From a bacterium (GTDB taxonomy: Bacteria; UBA8248): a stretch of DNA of 64,000 nucleotides. A program made the position numbers and the translations under genes. How positions within the stretch are numbered: position 1 is the first letter of the stretch; every line of letters starts with the position of its first letter. The notes under the pieces were generated by a model. The model saw only the letters and a list, made by a program, of their open reading frames with translations, was not told where the DNA came from and did no database searches. The stretch is taken from the NCBI GenBank assembly GCA_022828125.1, contig JAJEJD010000008.1, positions 62,001 to 126,000 of the forward strand, read 5' to 3'. Positions 1 to 8,567 of this stretch are shown here, one piece after another.

Positions 1-30
1 GTTCCGAGCCTGCGGCGCACTCTTCGCCGC

Positions 31-57
31 TTGTCTTGACAAAAATTGTGGTATACT
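31..57 (+). promoter_or_regulatory. Candidate extended -10 promoter for the ABC importer operon
   Basis: TATACT at 52-57 is preceded by TGG, giving an extended -10 (TGnTATACT). A poor -35 (TTGTCT, 31-36) lies 15 bp upstream. The first gene starts at 146, leaving a leader of about 80 nt. The better -35-like TTGACA at 36-41 is only 10 bp from the -10 and cannot pair with it. Sequence-only call. Confidence 0.4.
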
Positions 58-145
58 TCCGTCTCCGACTCAGGCCGGATTCACTGTAAAAACCGAAGAC
101 TCATGACACAGAAGCCCCCTTGGGGAAAACCTGGAGGATATACCA

Positions 146-1495
146 ATGACAATGAAGAAAACGACACTCTTTGCCGTCGCCTTCGGCTTGGCACTCGCCG
201 TCCTGGCGGCGCCCCTCGGCGCGGTCGCGCTCGAGAAGAAGCTCGTCATCGTGACGTCCTATCCGCCGGATACGACGACCACCGTCAAGAAGGCGTTCGA
301 GAAGAAACACCCCGGCGTCAAGGTCGAGATGCTCAAGAAAAAGACCACGGCCGGCATCAAGTATTTACAGGAAACCGCCTCGAACAACCGCTCCGACATG
401 TTCTGGGCATCCGCGCCCGACGCTTTCGAAGTGCTCAAGGGCGACAACCTCCTGCAGAAATACAAGGTGAAGATCAAGGGCATTCCGAAGAAGGTGGGCG
501 CCTTCCCGATCAACGACCCCGAGGGCTACTACAAGGGGTTCGCGGCCTCGGGCTACGGCATCATGTGGAACACCCGCTACTTGAAGGCCAAGAAGCTGCC
601 TGAGCCCAAGACCTGGGCCGATCTGGCCAAACCCGTCTACCACGGCCACGTCGGCATGAGCGCGCCTTCGCGTTCCGGCACCACCCATCTGACGGTGGAG
701 ACCCTCCTGCAGGGCAAAGGCTGGGAGAAGGGCTGGGCCGAGTGGAAGGCCATCGCAGGTAACTTCAAGACCGTCACCGAGCGCAGCTTCGGCGTGCCCG
801 ACGGCGTGAACTCGGGCCAGTTCGGCTTAGGCATCGTGATCGACTTCTTCGGGCTCTCGTCCGAGGCTTCGGGCTTCCCGGTGAAGTTCATCTACCCGCC
901 GGTGACGACGCTGGTGCCCGCGAACATCGCCATCGTCAAGAACGCGCCGCATCCCAAGGCCGCGGCGGCGTTCATCGAGTTCCTGCTCTCGCCCGGGGGC
1001 CAGGAGGTGCTGCTCGACAAGAAAATCAGGCGCCTGCCCGTGAACCCGGCGACCTACGCCAAAGCGCCCGCTGACTTCCCGAACCCGTTCAAGGACAAGT
1101 CCATCGGCGCCGCGGTCAAGTTCGACCTGCAGCTCTCCAAGAACCGCTACAACGTCATCAACTCGCTCTTCGACGTCATGGTCACCTACCGCTTGAGCGA
1201 CCTGCGCGCGGCGACCAAGGCCATCCAGGCCGCCGAGGCCCAGATGAGCGGCAAGAAGAACATGGCGGCCAGCAAGCTGATCGATGAGGCGAAGGCGCTC
1301 GTTGCCAAGGTGCCCATCACCGCGGCACAGGCGAGCAAGAAGGAATTCAACGCGATCTTCAAGAAGAAGCGCAAGAAGGCGACCACGAAAGTGACGGGCC
1401 GCCAGGCGGAGATCGAACGCGAGTGGGACGCGCAGGTCAAGGCCAACTACGCCAAGGCCAGGGCGCTGGCCGAGAAGGCGGCGTCCATGCTGTAG
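146..1495 (+). CDS. ABC transporter substrate-binding protein (iron/phosphonate type) with Lys-rich C-terminal extension
   Basis: Periplasmic solute-binding protein of family 1 (Fe(III)/2-aminoethylphosphonate-like), the binding component of the importer encoded just downstream. The ATG follows GGAGGA at 133-138. Residues 1-28 form a signal peptide (MKK, hydrophobic core, A-x-A before LEKK). The mature protein opens with the family-typical strand VIVTSYPPD; motifs FPINDPEGYY and the Pro-rich VTTLVPANIAI also fit. At 449 residues it is about 100 longer than usual. The extra part, from about residue 350, is helical, rich in Ala and Lys, and includes KKKRKK. The permease follows after about 30 bp. 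The ligand cannot be read from sequence; ferric iron, phosphonate or an organic acid are all possible. Confidence 0.85.
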   Translation: MTMKKTTLFAVAFGLALAVLAAPLGAVALEKKLVIVTSYPPDTTTTVKKAFEKKHPGVKVEMLKKKTTAGIKYLQETASNNRSDMFWASAPDAFEVLKGDNLLQKYKVKIKGIPKKVGAFPINDPEGYYKGFAASGYGIMWNTRYLKAKKLPEPKTWADLAKPVYHGHVGMSAPSRSGTTHLTVETLLQGKGWEKGWAEWKAIAGNFKTVTERSFGVPDGVNSGQFGLGIVIDFFGLSSEASGFPVKFIYPPVTTLVPANIAIVKNAPHPKAAAAFIEFLLSPGGQEVLLDKKIRRLPVNPATYAKAPADFPNPFKDKSIGAAVKFDLQLSKNRYNVINSLFDVMVTYRLSDLRAATKAIQAAEAQMSGKKNMAASKLIDEAKALVAKVPITAAQASKKEFNAIFKKKRKKATTKVTGRQAEIEREWDAQVKANYAKARALAEKAASML

Positions 1496-1525
1496 CCCTC
1501 GCGCTTGCGCGGAGAAGGGGGAAGA

Positions 1526-3241
1526 ATGTCTCTGGAAGCGATGGCGCGCGGCCAGTGGGGGCCGGCGGCGGTGGGCCTCATCGTCGGCCTGTTCCTGCTC
1601 GCCTTCCTGGTCGTGCCCGTCGTGAACGTGATCTACGTCGCCTTCCAGGACCCGAATACGGGCGCGCTGACGCTCATCAACTTCGTCGACTTCTTCCGCA
1701 ACAGCCTGTTCCAGGAATCCGCCATCAATTCGATCTACGTCGCATTGATGGCGGTGGTGCTGGCGTCGATTTTTGCGCTCCCGCTCTCCTATTTCACGAC
1801 GCGCTTCCATTTCGGCGGTGCCATCCTCATCCAGACGCTGGGCGTGCTCCCGCTCATCATGCCGCCCTTCGTCGGCGCGGTGGCCATGCTGCTGCTGCTC
1901 GGGGAGAACGGCTCGGTCAACCTGCTGCTCGATGAGTGGTTCGGCTTCACGATTCCCTTCATGGAAGGGCTGAACGGCGTCATCCTGGTCGAGAGCATCC
2001 ACTATTTCCCGTTCATCCTCATGAACCTCTCGGCCTCGCTCAACAGCATCGACCGGTCGATGGAGGAATCCGCCCAGAACCTGGGCGCGAGCGGGGTGCG
2101 CCTGTTCCGGCGCATCGTGTTCCCGCTGGCGATGCCGGGCTACGTCGCGGGCGCATCGCTGGTGTTCCTGAAGGTCTTTGACGACATCGGCACGCCGCTC
2201 CTGCTCAACATCAACAACATGCTGGCGCCCCAGGCCTACCTGCGAATCGCTTCCATCGGCATCTCGGACCCGATGGGCTACGTGATCTCGGTCATCCTCG
2301 TCATTTTCTCCCTGCTTGCGCTGTGGATCTCGTTCCTGGCGCTTCGGGGCAAGGACTACGCCACCGTCCAAAAGGGCGGCGGCGGGCTGATGAAGCGCGA
2401 CTTGAGACCCTGGGAGAAGGCCGGCTGCTACGGGGTCGTTATCTTCATCCTGCTGCTGGTGCTCTCGCCGCACTTCGGCCTCGCCATTCTCTCGCTCGGC
2501 ACGGTCTGGTCATTCAGCGTGCTGCCAGACGCCTACACGTTCTCGCACTATATGCGCGTGGTCTCCGAATCCTCGGAGTTCATCACGAACACGCTGCTCT
2601 ACGCCGGCCTCGCCGCGGGCATCGACGTGCTGTTCGGCACGGCCATCGCCTACATCGTGCTGCGCACGAACCTGATCGGCCGGAAATGGCTGGACTACGC
2701 TGCGATGGGAGCGGTGGCGATACCCGGCGTGGTGCTCGGCATCGGCTACCTGCGCACCTTCTACGCGTTCAACGTGCCGATCATCGACAAGCCGCTGGCG
2801 TCGTGGTGGGTCATCATCGTCGTCGCCCTCGCCATCAGGCGCCTGCCCTACGCGCTGCGCGCCTGCGTCGCGGCGCTGCAGCAGTTGAGCGTCATGCTCG
2901 AAGAGGCCGCCGAGAACCTGGGGGCGACCAAGGGCCGCACCATCTACCGGGTCGTCGTGCCGCTGATGTCGGGCGGCATCGTGGCCGGTTTCGTCACCAG
3001 CTTCGCCACCGCGGCGGTCGAGCTTTCGACGACCATCATGCTCGTCTCGCAGGAATCGGACGCGCCCCTCGCCTTCGGCATTTACGAGTTCATGCAGTCG
3101 GCGGCTGGGCGCGGCCCGGGCGCCGCACTCGGCATCATCGCCGTGCTCATCGTCGGAATCGCGACCTACGTCTCGCACCGCATCATCCAGCGCAAGGAAA
3201 CGCAGCAAACGCCGGACATGGCCATCGTAGCGGGGGTATGA
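1526..3241 (+). CDS. ABC transporter permease, fused two-module type (Fe(III)/thiamine-importer class)
   Basis: Inner-membrane permease of 571 residues with two tandem BPD_transp_1 modules and about 12 membrane helices, as in SfuB/FbpB/ThiP proteins. Each half has an EAA loop: EESAQNLGASGVRLFRRIVF near residue 190 and EEAAENLGATKGRTIYRVVV near residue 460, the sites where the ATPase docks. I chose ATG 1526 over the in-frame ATG at 1505 because GGAGAAGGGGGAAG precedes it and the upstream residues are charged. The stop at 3239-3241 overlaps the ATPase start (GTATGA), implying translational coupling. Confidence 0.88.
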   Translation: MSLEAMARGQWGPAAVGLIVGLFLLAFLVVPVVNVIYVAFQDPNTGALTLINFVDFFRNSLFQESAINSIYVALMAVVLASIFALPLSYFTTRFHFGGAILIQTLGVLPLIMPPFVGAVAMLLLLGENGSVNLLLDEWFGFTIPFMEGLNGVILVESIHYFPFILMNLSASLNSIDRSMEESAQNLGASGVRLFRRIVFPLAMPGYVAGASLVFLKVFDDIGTPLLLNINNMLAPQAYLRIASIGISDPMGYVISVILVIFSLLALWISFLALRGKDYATVQKGGGGLMKRDLRPWEKAGCYGVVIFILLLVLSPHFGLAILSLGTVWSFSVLPDAYTFSHYMRVVSESSEFITNTLLYAGLAAGIDVLFGTAIAYIVLRTNLIGRKWLDYAAMGAVAIPGVVLGIGYLRTFYAFNVPIIDKPLASWWVIIVVALAIRRLPYALRACVAALQQLSVMLEEAAENLGATKGRTIYRVVVPLMSGGIVAGFVTSFATAAVELSTTIMLVSQESDAPLAFGIYEFMQSAAGRGPGAALGIIAVLIVGIATYVSHRIIQRKETQQTPDMAIVAGV

Positions 3242-4326
3242 GCATGGCATCGCAAAACGCCGCCAGCGTCGTCATCGAGCAGTTGAGCCTCGCCTACGAC
3301 ACGACCGACGTGCTGAAAGACGTGAACCTGCGAATCGAACCGGGCGAGTTGTTCACCTTCCTCGGCCCCTCGGGCTCGGGCAAATCGACCCTGCTGCGCG
3401 CGGTCGCGGGCTTCGGCCCGACGCCCCGCGGTCGCATCCTCATCGGCGAGGACGACGTGACGCGGCTGCCGCCCTGGCGGCGCAACGTCGGCATGGTGTT
3501 CCAGTCCTACGCGCTCTGGCCGCACATGACGGTGCGCAGAAACGTCGCCTTCGGCCTCGAGGAGCGCAGGACGCCCTCTGCCGAGATACCGAAGCGCGTC
3601 GATGCGGCGCTGGACATGGTCGGCCTTCTGGAACTTAGCGAAAGGCGACCGTCTCAGCTGTCCGGCGGTCAGCAGCAGCGCGTCGCCCTCGCCCGCACCA
3701 TCGTCGTCGAGCCCCGCGTGCTGCTGCTCGATGAGCCGCTCTCGAACCTCGACGCCAACCTGCGCGTACAGATGCGCCGCGAGATTCTGGATTTACAGCG
3801 CGAACTCGCGCTCACCACCATCTTCGTCATCCACGACCAGGAAGAGGCCAACACCATCTCGGACAGGATAGCCGTGCTCGACGAAGGCGTCCTCCAGCAG
3901 GTGGGAATGCCCATGGAACTCTACGACGAACCGGTCAACCGCTTCGTCGCCCACTTCCTGGGCACGGCGAACCTCATGGAAGGGCGCGTCGAGACGGGGG
4001 ATGACGGCGCGCGTTTCGCCGCGGCGAACGGCATCGTCCTGCCGCTGGCGGGAGAGTCCCACCCGGCGGGCGGGGAGCGGACCGCCGTGTTCCGGCCCCA
4101 GGACGTCGCCATCGCGGCATCCGGCGAGACAGTGCCCGGAATCGTCCTGACCGGCCGGGTGCAGCACCGTGAATTTCTCGGCAACCTCCTGCGCTACTCC
4201 GTCGCCATCGGCGAGGACATCCTGCTGGTCGACGACACCCACCACCCGGGCCGCCGCGCCTTCGCCGTGGGCGATGAGGTCGTGGTAGGCCTCCGCGGCG
4301 AGCAGGTGCGCATCCTGGAGCCTTGA
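3238..4326 (+). CDS. ABC transporter ATP-binding protein (MalK/PotA-like, with TOBE domain)
   Basis: Cytoplasmic ATPase energising the importer. All nucleotide-binding motifs are intact: Walker A GPSGSGKS (residues 43-50), Q-loop FQSYALWPHM, signature LSGGQQQR, Walker B VLLLDEP, D-loop SNLDA and the H-switch in VIHDQEEA. A TOBE-type C-terminal domain (about residues 245-362) begins after the FLGTANLMEG segment and includes FRPQDVAI, typical of the Fe/spermidine/sugar subfamily. The start ATG at 3238 overlaps the permease stop; ATG 3244 is an alternative. The protein is 362 residues, normal for the family. Confidence 0.92.
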   Translation: MSMASQNAASVVIEQLSLAYDTTDVLKDVNLRIEPGELFTFLGPSGSGKSTLLRAVAGFGPTPRGRILIGEDDVTRLPPWRRNVGMVFQSYALWPHMTVRRNVAFGLEERRTPSAEIPKRVDAALDMVGLLELSERRPSQLSGGQQQRVALARTIVVEPRVLLLDEPLSNLDANLRVQMRREILDLQRELALTTIFVIHDQEEANTISDRIAVLDEGVLQQVGMPMELYDEPVNRFVAHFLGTANLMEGRVETGDDGARFAAANGIVLPLAGESHPAGGERTAVFRPQDVAIAASGETVPGIVLTGRVQHREFLGNLLRYSVAIGEDILLVDDTHHPGRRAFAVGDEVVVGLRGEQVRILEP

Positions 4327-4349
4327 GAGAGCGAGCCGCCGCGCATCAG

Positions 4350-4540
4350 GGGAAAAGCAACCCCCTTGAAAGGGAAATCCCATAAAACCAACCCCCCCTA
4401 CCCCCCCTTGTCAGGGGGGCAAGAAAAAGCAAAACCCCCTCAGCCCGGCGAGGGCGCATCGCCTTTTTATACCCCCCTGACAAGGGGGGGTAGGGGGGGT
4501 TGCTTTTGTCCTCTGACAAGGGGGACTTTTTCAACAACCA
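4350..4540. repeat. Type A palindromic repeat, copy 1
   Basis: Non-coding element between two plus-strand genes. Two long GC-rich arms (about 4388-4420 and 4470-4502) each contain ACCCCCCCTACCCCCCCTTG or its complement and are inverted to each other, so the transcript would fold into a large hairpin. A terminal motif GGACTTTTTCAACAACC lies at 4523-4539. The same architecture recurs at about 18.9, 24.5, 38.6, 39.9 and 49.2 kb. Reading frames through it give proline/glycine peptides that are not real proteins. Confidence 0.85.
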
Positions 4541-4666
4541 CCCCTTGAAACGACCATCTGAAAGCCCGCGAGAGCGTGAACCCCCGGCGGGCTTGCCATT
4601 CCCGCGCCGATGGTGGATTCTCCCCCGAAATCTGAAACGGCCTCATCGAATCTGGAGTCAGAACGA

Positions 4667-5539
4667 ATGTCGGAACCGAAAAGCGTTTTCATCGAAAGAG
4701 GCGGCGTGCGGCTGCACGCCCTGGACCACGGGAGCGAGGGGGAGGACAGGCCCATCATCCTCATGCTGCACGGCGCCGCGGCCCACGCGCGCTGGTGGGA
4801 TCACATCGCCCCCGGTTACAGGGACATGCTCCGGCCCGTGGCGACGGATCACCGCGGCCACGGGGACACCGGTTGGCAGGATGAATACATCTTCGAGGAC
4901 CTGCTGCGCGACGTTACCGCCTGGGTGGAGTGGGCCAAAGAGGCGAGCGGCAGGAAACCCTGGATGCTGGCCCACTCGATGGGCGGCGTCATCGCGCTGA
5001 ACCTCTTCGCGCTCGAGCCGCCTGATATCGAGGGCTTGATCGTCGTGGATTCCCCGCTTAAGACGACGGACGCGATCCTGGCCGAGGTGCGCGCGTTCGG
5101 GAACCGCCCCGCCAGACCCTGGGCGTCGCGGGAGTTGTTCGTCGAGAAATTCAGGCTCCTGCCCGCGTCGGACAAGGTGAATCCCGAGACCATCGCCCAC
5201 ATCGCGCGCCACGCCGTGCGGCCGAACGGCGACGGCGGATGGACGGTCAAGGCGGACAGGCGCTTTCACGCCACCCGCCCCGAAACGGATCAGCGCGCGG
5301 GCTGGCGGCGTGTCAGTACCCCCGCCCTCCTCGTTGCGGGGGAACTATCGGACCGCCTGAAATCGGATTCCCTCGAATGGGTGCGCGAGAAGGTTCCCCA
5401 CGTGGAGACCGCCGTCATCCCGGGCGCGCACCACCACGTCTTCATGGACGAGCCGGATGCCTTCATCCGCGTGACGCGTGATTTTCTGGAGAGGAAGCTC
5501 GCCGCTGCGAGCGAGCCGAGCGCATCTCAGAAGGCCTGA
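4667..5539 (+). CDS. Alpha/beta-fold hydrolase
   Basis: Monomeric alpha/beta hydrolase of 290 residues. The oxyanion region HGAAAHARWW lies near residue 44 and the nucleophile elbow AHSMGG near residue 104. A candidate acid is in the VAGELSDRL segment and the catalytic His in GAHHHVFMDEP close to the C terminus. ATG 4667 was preferred to the longer frame starting at 4610 because the latter begins in repeat-adjacent sequence, and MSEPK follows CTGGAG at a usable distance. The substrate is unknown; esterase, haloalkane/epoxide hydrolase-like and lactonase activities all use this fold. Confidence 0.8.
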   Translation: MSEPKSVFIERGGVRLHALDHGSEGEDRPIILMLHGAAAHARWWDHIAPGYRDMLRPVATDHRGHGDTGWQDEYIFEDLLRDVTAWVEWAKEASGRKPWMLAHSMGGVIALNLFALEPPDIEGLIVVDSPLKTTDAILAEVRAFGNRPARPWASRELFVEKFRLLPASDKVNPETIAHIARHAVRPNGDGGWTVKADRRFHATRPETDQRAGWRRVSTPALLVAGELSDRLKSDSLEWVREKVPHVETAVIPGAHHHVFMDEPDAFIRVTRDFLERKLAAASEPSASQKA

Positions 5540-5592
5540 CGACTTCCTGAAAGCCCCTTCCTGTGAGGGTTGTCACTTCCTGCCGAAGTTAA

Positions 5593-5753
5593 AGGATTAA
5601 CTCCCCCCTTGAGGGGGAGTCGGTGAGGTAAGGGCGCAAGCCCGCAAGCGAACCGGTGGGGGGAGTTTTTTCTGTGGCATGTCCCCCCACCGAATCGGCC
5701 TTCGCCCAAGGGCTCGGCCTCTTCGACTCCCCCTCAAGGGGGGAGTTAATCCT
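5593..5753. repeat. Type B palindromic repeat, copy 1
   Basis: Intergenic region between convergent genes. About 30-bp inverted ends (starting AGGATTAACTCCCCCC and ending GGGGGGAGTTAATCCT) flank an interior with ACCGGTGGGGGG and CCCCCCACCGAATCGGC, which forms a second nested inverted repeat. The interior differs somewhat from copies 2-5. A degraded terminal motif CCTTTCCAACAACCCC lies at about 5840-5856. The rest of 5540-5869 shows no gene. Confidence 0.8.
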
Positions 5754-5869
5754 CTCTGCTGAATTGGAACAAACCTCAAGGGGGAGAATGTTGTCTCCTG
5801 CCCCTCAATCAGTTTCATTCGCCGAATCACGAAATCGGGCCTTTCCAACAACCCCTGCAAAACGCCTCC

Positions 5870-7549
5870 CTACTCCGTAACAGCCAGCGGCGCCATGGCC
5901 TCGATGTCGCTCACGCAGTCGATGACGACGGGCCGGTTCGCGCTGAAGGCCCGGTCGAGCGCGCTCTTGAGTTCGCCCGGCTTCTCCACCCGGATGCCCA
6001 GCGCGCCCATGGATTCGGCGATCTCGGCGAAATTCACCTCGTTCAGCGTCCAGAGCTCATAGGCCTGCTTCGTCTGCTCGCCGCCGTAGGCGCGGTCGAA
6101 GCCCCGCTTGGACTGGTTGCCCGAGGCGTTGTTGTTCACCAGCGTCACGGCGTTTATCTTCCAGCGCACGGCGGTCTCGATCTCGGACAGGTGATACCAG
6201 AAGCCCGAATCGCCGTTGAAGGTGAGCACCGGCCGCTCCGGCACGGCGCACTTGGCCCCCAGGCCAGCCGAGAATGCCCAGCCCAGGTGGCCCGCGCTCC
6301 GCATGTAACTCTGGTCGGGGTGCGAGAGGTCGTACATGCCGCCCATCCACATGCCCGAGTGGCCCGTATCGGCCAGCACGACGCAGTCGGACGGCAGTGA
6401 ATCCGTGAGCTCCTGGCAGATGCGCTCGGGGCGCATGGGCGCGGCGTCCGATTCGAGGTATTCGGTGAACTCATCGCGCCAGCCCTGCACGTAGCCCTGC
6501 GCCCGCTCCACCCAGCCCGCGCGCGAGGCGGCGGAATCCCCGCTCGCCGCGTCGAGCATCTTCTGGAGGCTCACCCTGGCGTCGCCCAGGACGGCGGCTT
6601 GAAGCGGGTAGTTGCGCGCGAGCGCCTCTGGTTCGATGTCGAGTTGAATCGCGGGCGTGCCGATGGGCGGCACGGCCCAGAAGTGGGTCGTCATGCCGCC
6701 CGTCTCGGTGCCGACGAAAAAGACCAAGTCGGCCGCGTTCACGACCCGGTTCGCGCTCTTTCTCGAATAGGTGCCCACCACGCCGACGGAGAGCGGGTGG
6801 TTGCCGGGGATGTTGTCCTTGCCGTTCAGAGAGGTCGCCACCGGGATGTTCAGCTTCTCGGCCAGGGCGATGAGTTCTTTGGAAGCGCCCGACGAGCGAA
6901 CCCCGCCGCCCGAGACGATGACGGGCCGCTCGGCCTTCTCCAGCAGTTCGACCGCTTTTTTCACGCGCGCCATTTCCGGTTCAGGCCTGTATGGAGGTAG
7001 TTCCTTGAAATCTTCCTCGATGATCACCTCCATCTCGGCCTCTTCGATGTCGAGCTGGCCTTCGTTCCCTGCGAACTGGAGGTGCACCGGCCCCGGGCAT
7101 CCAGACATTGCGGTGCGGAAGGCCTGCCGCAGCATGTCCGGGAAGCGCGAGGCGTCGTCCACCGTGGCGTTGAACTTCGTCACCGGCTCGAAGGCGGGAA
7201 CGTCGTCCACCTCCTGGTAGACCTTTCGGAACTTGGTCTCGGGCACGCGCCCGCCCGTGAAGGCGAGGACGGGGGCTTTCGCCAGATAGGCGTCCCTTAA
7301 GCCCGCCGCCAGGTTCAGCGCGCCGATGACCTGCGCCATGCAGACGCCCGGCTTCTTGCCGGCGCGGGCGTAGCCGTCCGCCATGTAGGCGGCGGATTTC
7401 TCGCCGTGCGTCTGGATGCGGGCGATGTTCGTGCGCTCTTCCATCTCGGCCATCGAGCGCCTGAGAACAGCGGGAACCAGAAAAGTGTGCGTAACGCCAT
7501 AGCCCTTGAGCATCTCGGCCATGACCTGGGCGCCTGTCATTTTCGGCAT
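5870..7549 (-). CDS. Thiamine-diphosphate-dependent enzyme (acetolactate synthase/benzoylformate decarboxylase superfamily)
   Basis: ThDP enzyme of 559 residues with the usual N-terminal Pyr, central and C-terminal PP domains. The conserved Glu that activates the cofactor is in HGEKSAAYMADGYAR (about residue 50). The Mg-ThDP motif begins GDSGFWYHL and ends LVNNNAS (about residues 440-470). ATG 7549 follows AAGGAG by 9 nt; the in-frame TTG six bases upstream is too close to it. It heads, at some distance, the locus of CoA-ligase and cyclase genes. The family acts on 2-oxo acids by decarboxylation or carboligation; the exact reaction is not evident. Confidence 0.85.
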   Translation of the reverse strand: MPKMTGAQVMAEMLKGYGVTHTFLVPAVLRRSMAEMEERTNIARIQTHGEKSAAYMADGYARAGKKPGVCMAQVIGALNLAAGLRDAYLAKAPVLAFTGGRVPETKFRKVYQEVDDVPAFEPVTKFNATVDDASRFPDMLRQAFRTAMSGCPGPVHLQFAGNEGQLDIEEAEMEVIIEEDFKELPPYRPEPEMARVKKAVELLEKAERPVIVSGGGVRSSGASKELIALAEKLNIPVATSLNGKDNIPGNHPLSVGVVGTYSRKSANRVVNAADLVFFVGTETGGMTTHFWAVPPIGTPAIQLDIEPEALARNYPLQAAVLGDARVSLQKMLDAASGDSAASRAGWVERAQGYVQGWRDEFTEYLESDAAPMRPERICQELTDSLPSDCVVLADTGHSGMWMGGMYDLSHPDQSYMRSAGHLGWAFSAGLGAKCAVPERPVLTFNGDSGFWYHLSEIETAVRWKINAVTLVNNNASGNQSKRGFDRAYGGEQTKQAYELWTLNEVNFAEIAESMGALGIRVEKPGELKSALDRAFSANRPVVIDCVSDIEAMAPLAVTE

Positions 7550-7649
7550 TTGCAATTTCTCCTTGTCTTTACAAAATATTTTCTTGGGACGACGAAATAC
7601 GAAACCACCAGTTTCGGATTTTTCAGGGAATACCGGTTAGAATTATCAG

Positions 7650-8567
7650 CTAAGGGCGAGAAAATCCAGCCCCCAGCGCATCGCGCACGGCGGCGGGAAT
7701 CTCACGCATGTCCTCCACCACGGCGGCGCCCGCCTCTTTGAGCAGCGCCTTTTTCCGCGCGGGCGAACCCTCGCCGCGCTCGATGATGGCCGCCGCGTGG
7801 CCGAAGCTCACCCCCTGCGGGGCGGACTCGTTCACCATCCCCGCGATGAAGGCGACCACCGGCTTGGTGAAGCCGCCGTCATTCATGAGCCGCGCCGCGT
7901 CCTCTTCGGCGCACGAGCCGGGTTCTCCGAACAGGACGACGCACTCCGTATCCGGGTCCTCCTCGAACAGGGGCATGAGTTCACTGAAAGGAGCGCCCAC
8001 CATCGCGTCTCCTCCCACGCTCACGTAGGTGCTCTGGCCGATGCCCTCGCGCGTCAGGAGCCAGCAGGTCTCGCTGCCCATCCCGCCGCTTCTGCTCAGC
8101 ACACCCACCGGCCCGCGCCGGAACAGGAGGTTCGTGACGGGCAAACCCCCGCCCGTGCCGCCCATCTTGGCCCGTCCGGGACTGATAACGCCCTGGCTGT
8201 TGGGGCCCACGAGCCGCGCGCCCGCGCGCCGGGCGTGGGCGATCATCCGCGCCACGTCGTGCTGGGGGACGCCCTCGGCGCATACGAGGATCATCGGAAC
8301 ACCCGCTTCCGCCGCCTCAATCGCCGATTCCGCGGCGGCGGCGGCCGGCACGAACAGGACGGCGGCGTCCGCCGGATGATCACCCAGAGCCGTGGTGAAC
8401 GAGTCGTAGACGGGCACGCCGTCGCAATCCTCACCCGCGCGTCCGGGCACCACGCCGGCTACGACATTCGTGCCGTACGCCCGCATGAAGCCGGTGTGGG
8501 CGCGCGCCTGCCAGCCGGTGATGCCGGCCACGACGACGCGCGTATTCTCATCTAAGAGAATGCTCAC
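7650..8567 (-). CDS. Acyl-CoA ligase (ADP/GDP-forming) alpha subunit, SucD-like
   Basis: CoA-binding and phosphohistidine subunit of a succinyl-CoA-synthetase-type ligase, 305 residues. N-terminal CoA-binding fold VAGITGWQARAHT; ligase domain with GVLSRSGGMGSE; the catalytic phosphohistidine sits in SFGHAAAII near residue 257 (GHAGA in SucD). The GTG at 8567 was chosen over the longer frame because AGGAGG lies 6 nt upstream and GTGA overlaps the beta-subunit stop. Pairing with the downstream-oriented ThDP enzyme and cyclase suggests a malate/methylmalate/oxalate-type or other dicarboxylate ligase rather than the TCA enzyme. That is inference. Confidence 0.88.
   Translation of the reverse strand: MSILLDENTRVVVAGITGWQARAHTGFMRAYGTNVVAGVVPGRAGEDCDGVPVYDSFTTALGDHPADAAVLFVPAAAAAESAIEAAEAGVPMILVCAEGVPQHDVARMIAHARRAGARLVGPNSQGVISPGRAKMGGTGGGLPVTNLLFRRGPVGVLSRSGGMGSETCWLLTREGIGQSTYVSVGGDAMVGAPFSELMPLFEEDPDTECVVLFGEPGSCAEEDAARLMNDGGFTKPVVAFIAGMVNESAPQGVSFGHAAAIIERGEGSPARKKALLKEAGAAVVEDMREIPAAVRDALGAGFSRP

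Noticed and set aside
36-57. TTGACA as the -35 partner of TATACT upstream of the first gene
   Set aside because: Spacing of 10 bp is too short for sigma70; an extended -10 explains the site better.
827-2473. 548-codon minus-strand open frame over the ABC importer genes
   Set aside because: Composition rich in Arg/His/Asp/Gln, no recognisable fold, antisense to well-supported genes.
4366-4548. Open frames through the type A repeats with peptides such as NPPYPPLSGG and TPLTRGGRGG
   Set aside because: They recur on both strands of every A copy and simply translate the palindromic DNA; no ribosome-binding sites or protein-like composition.
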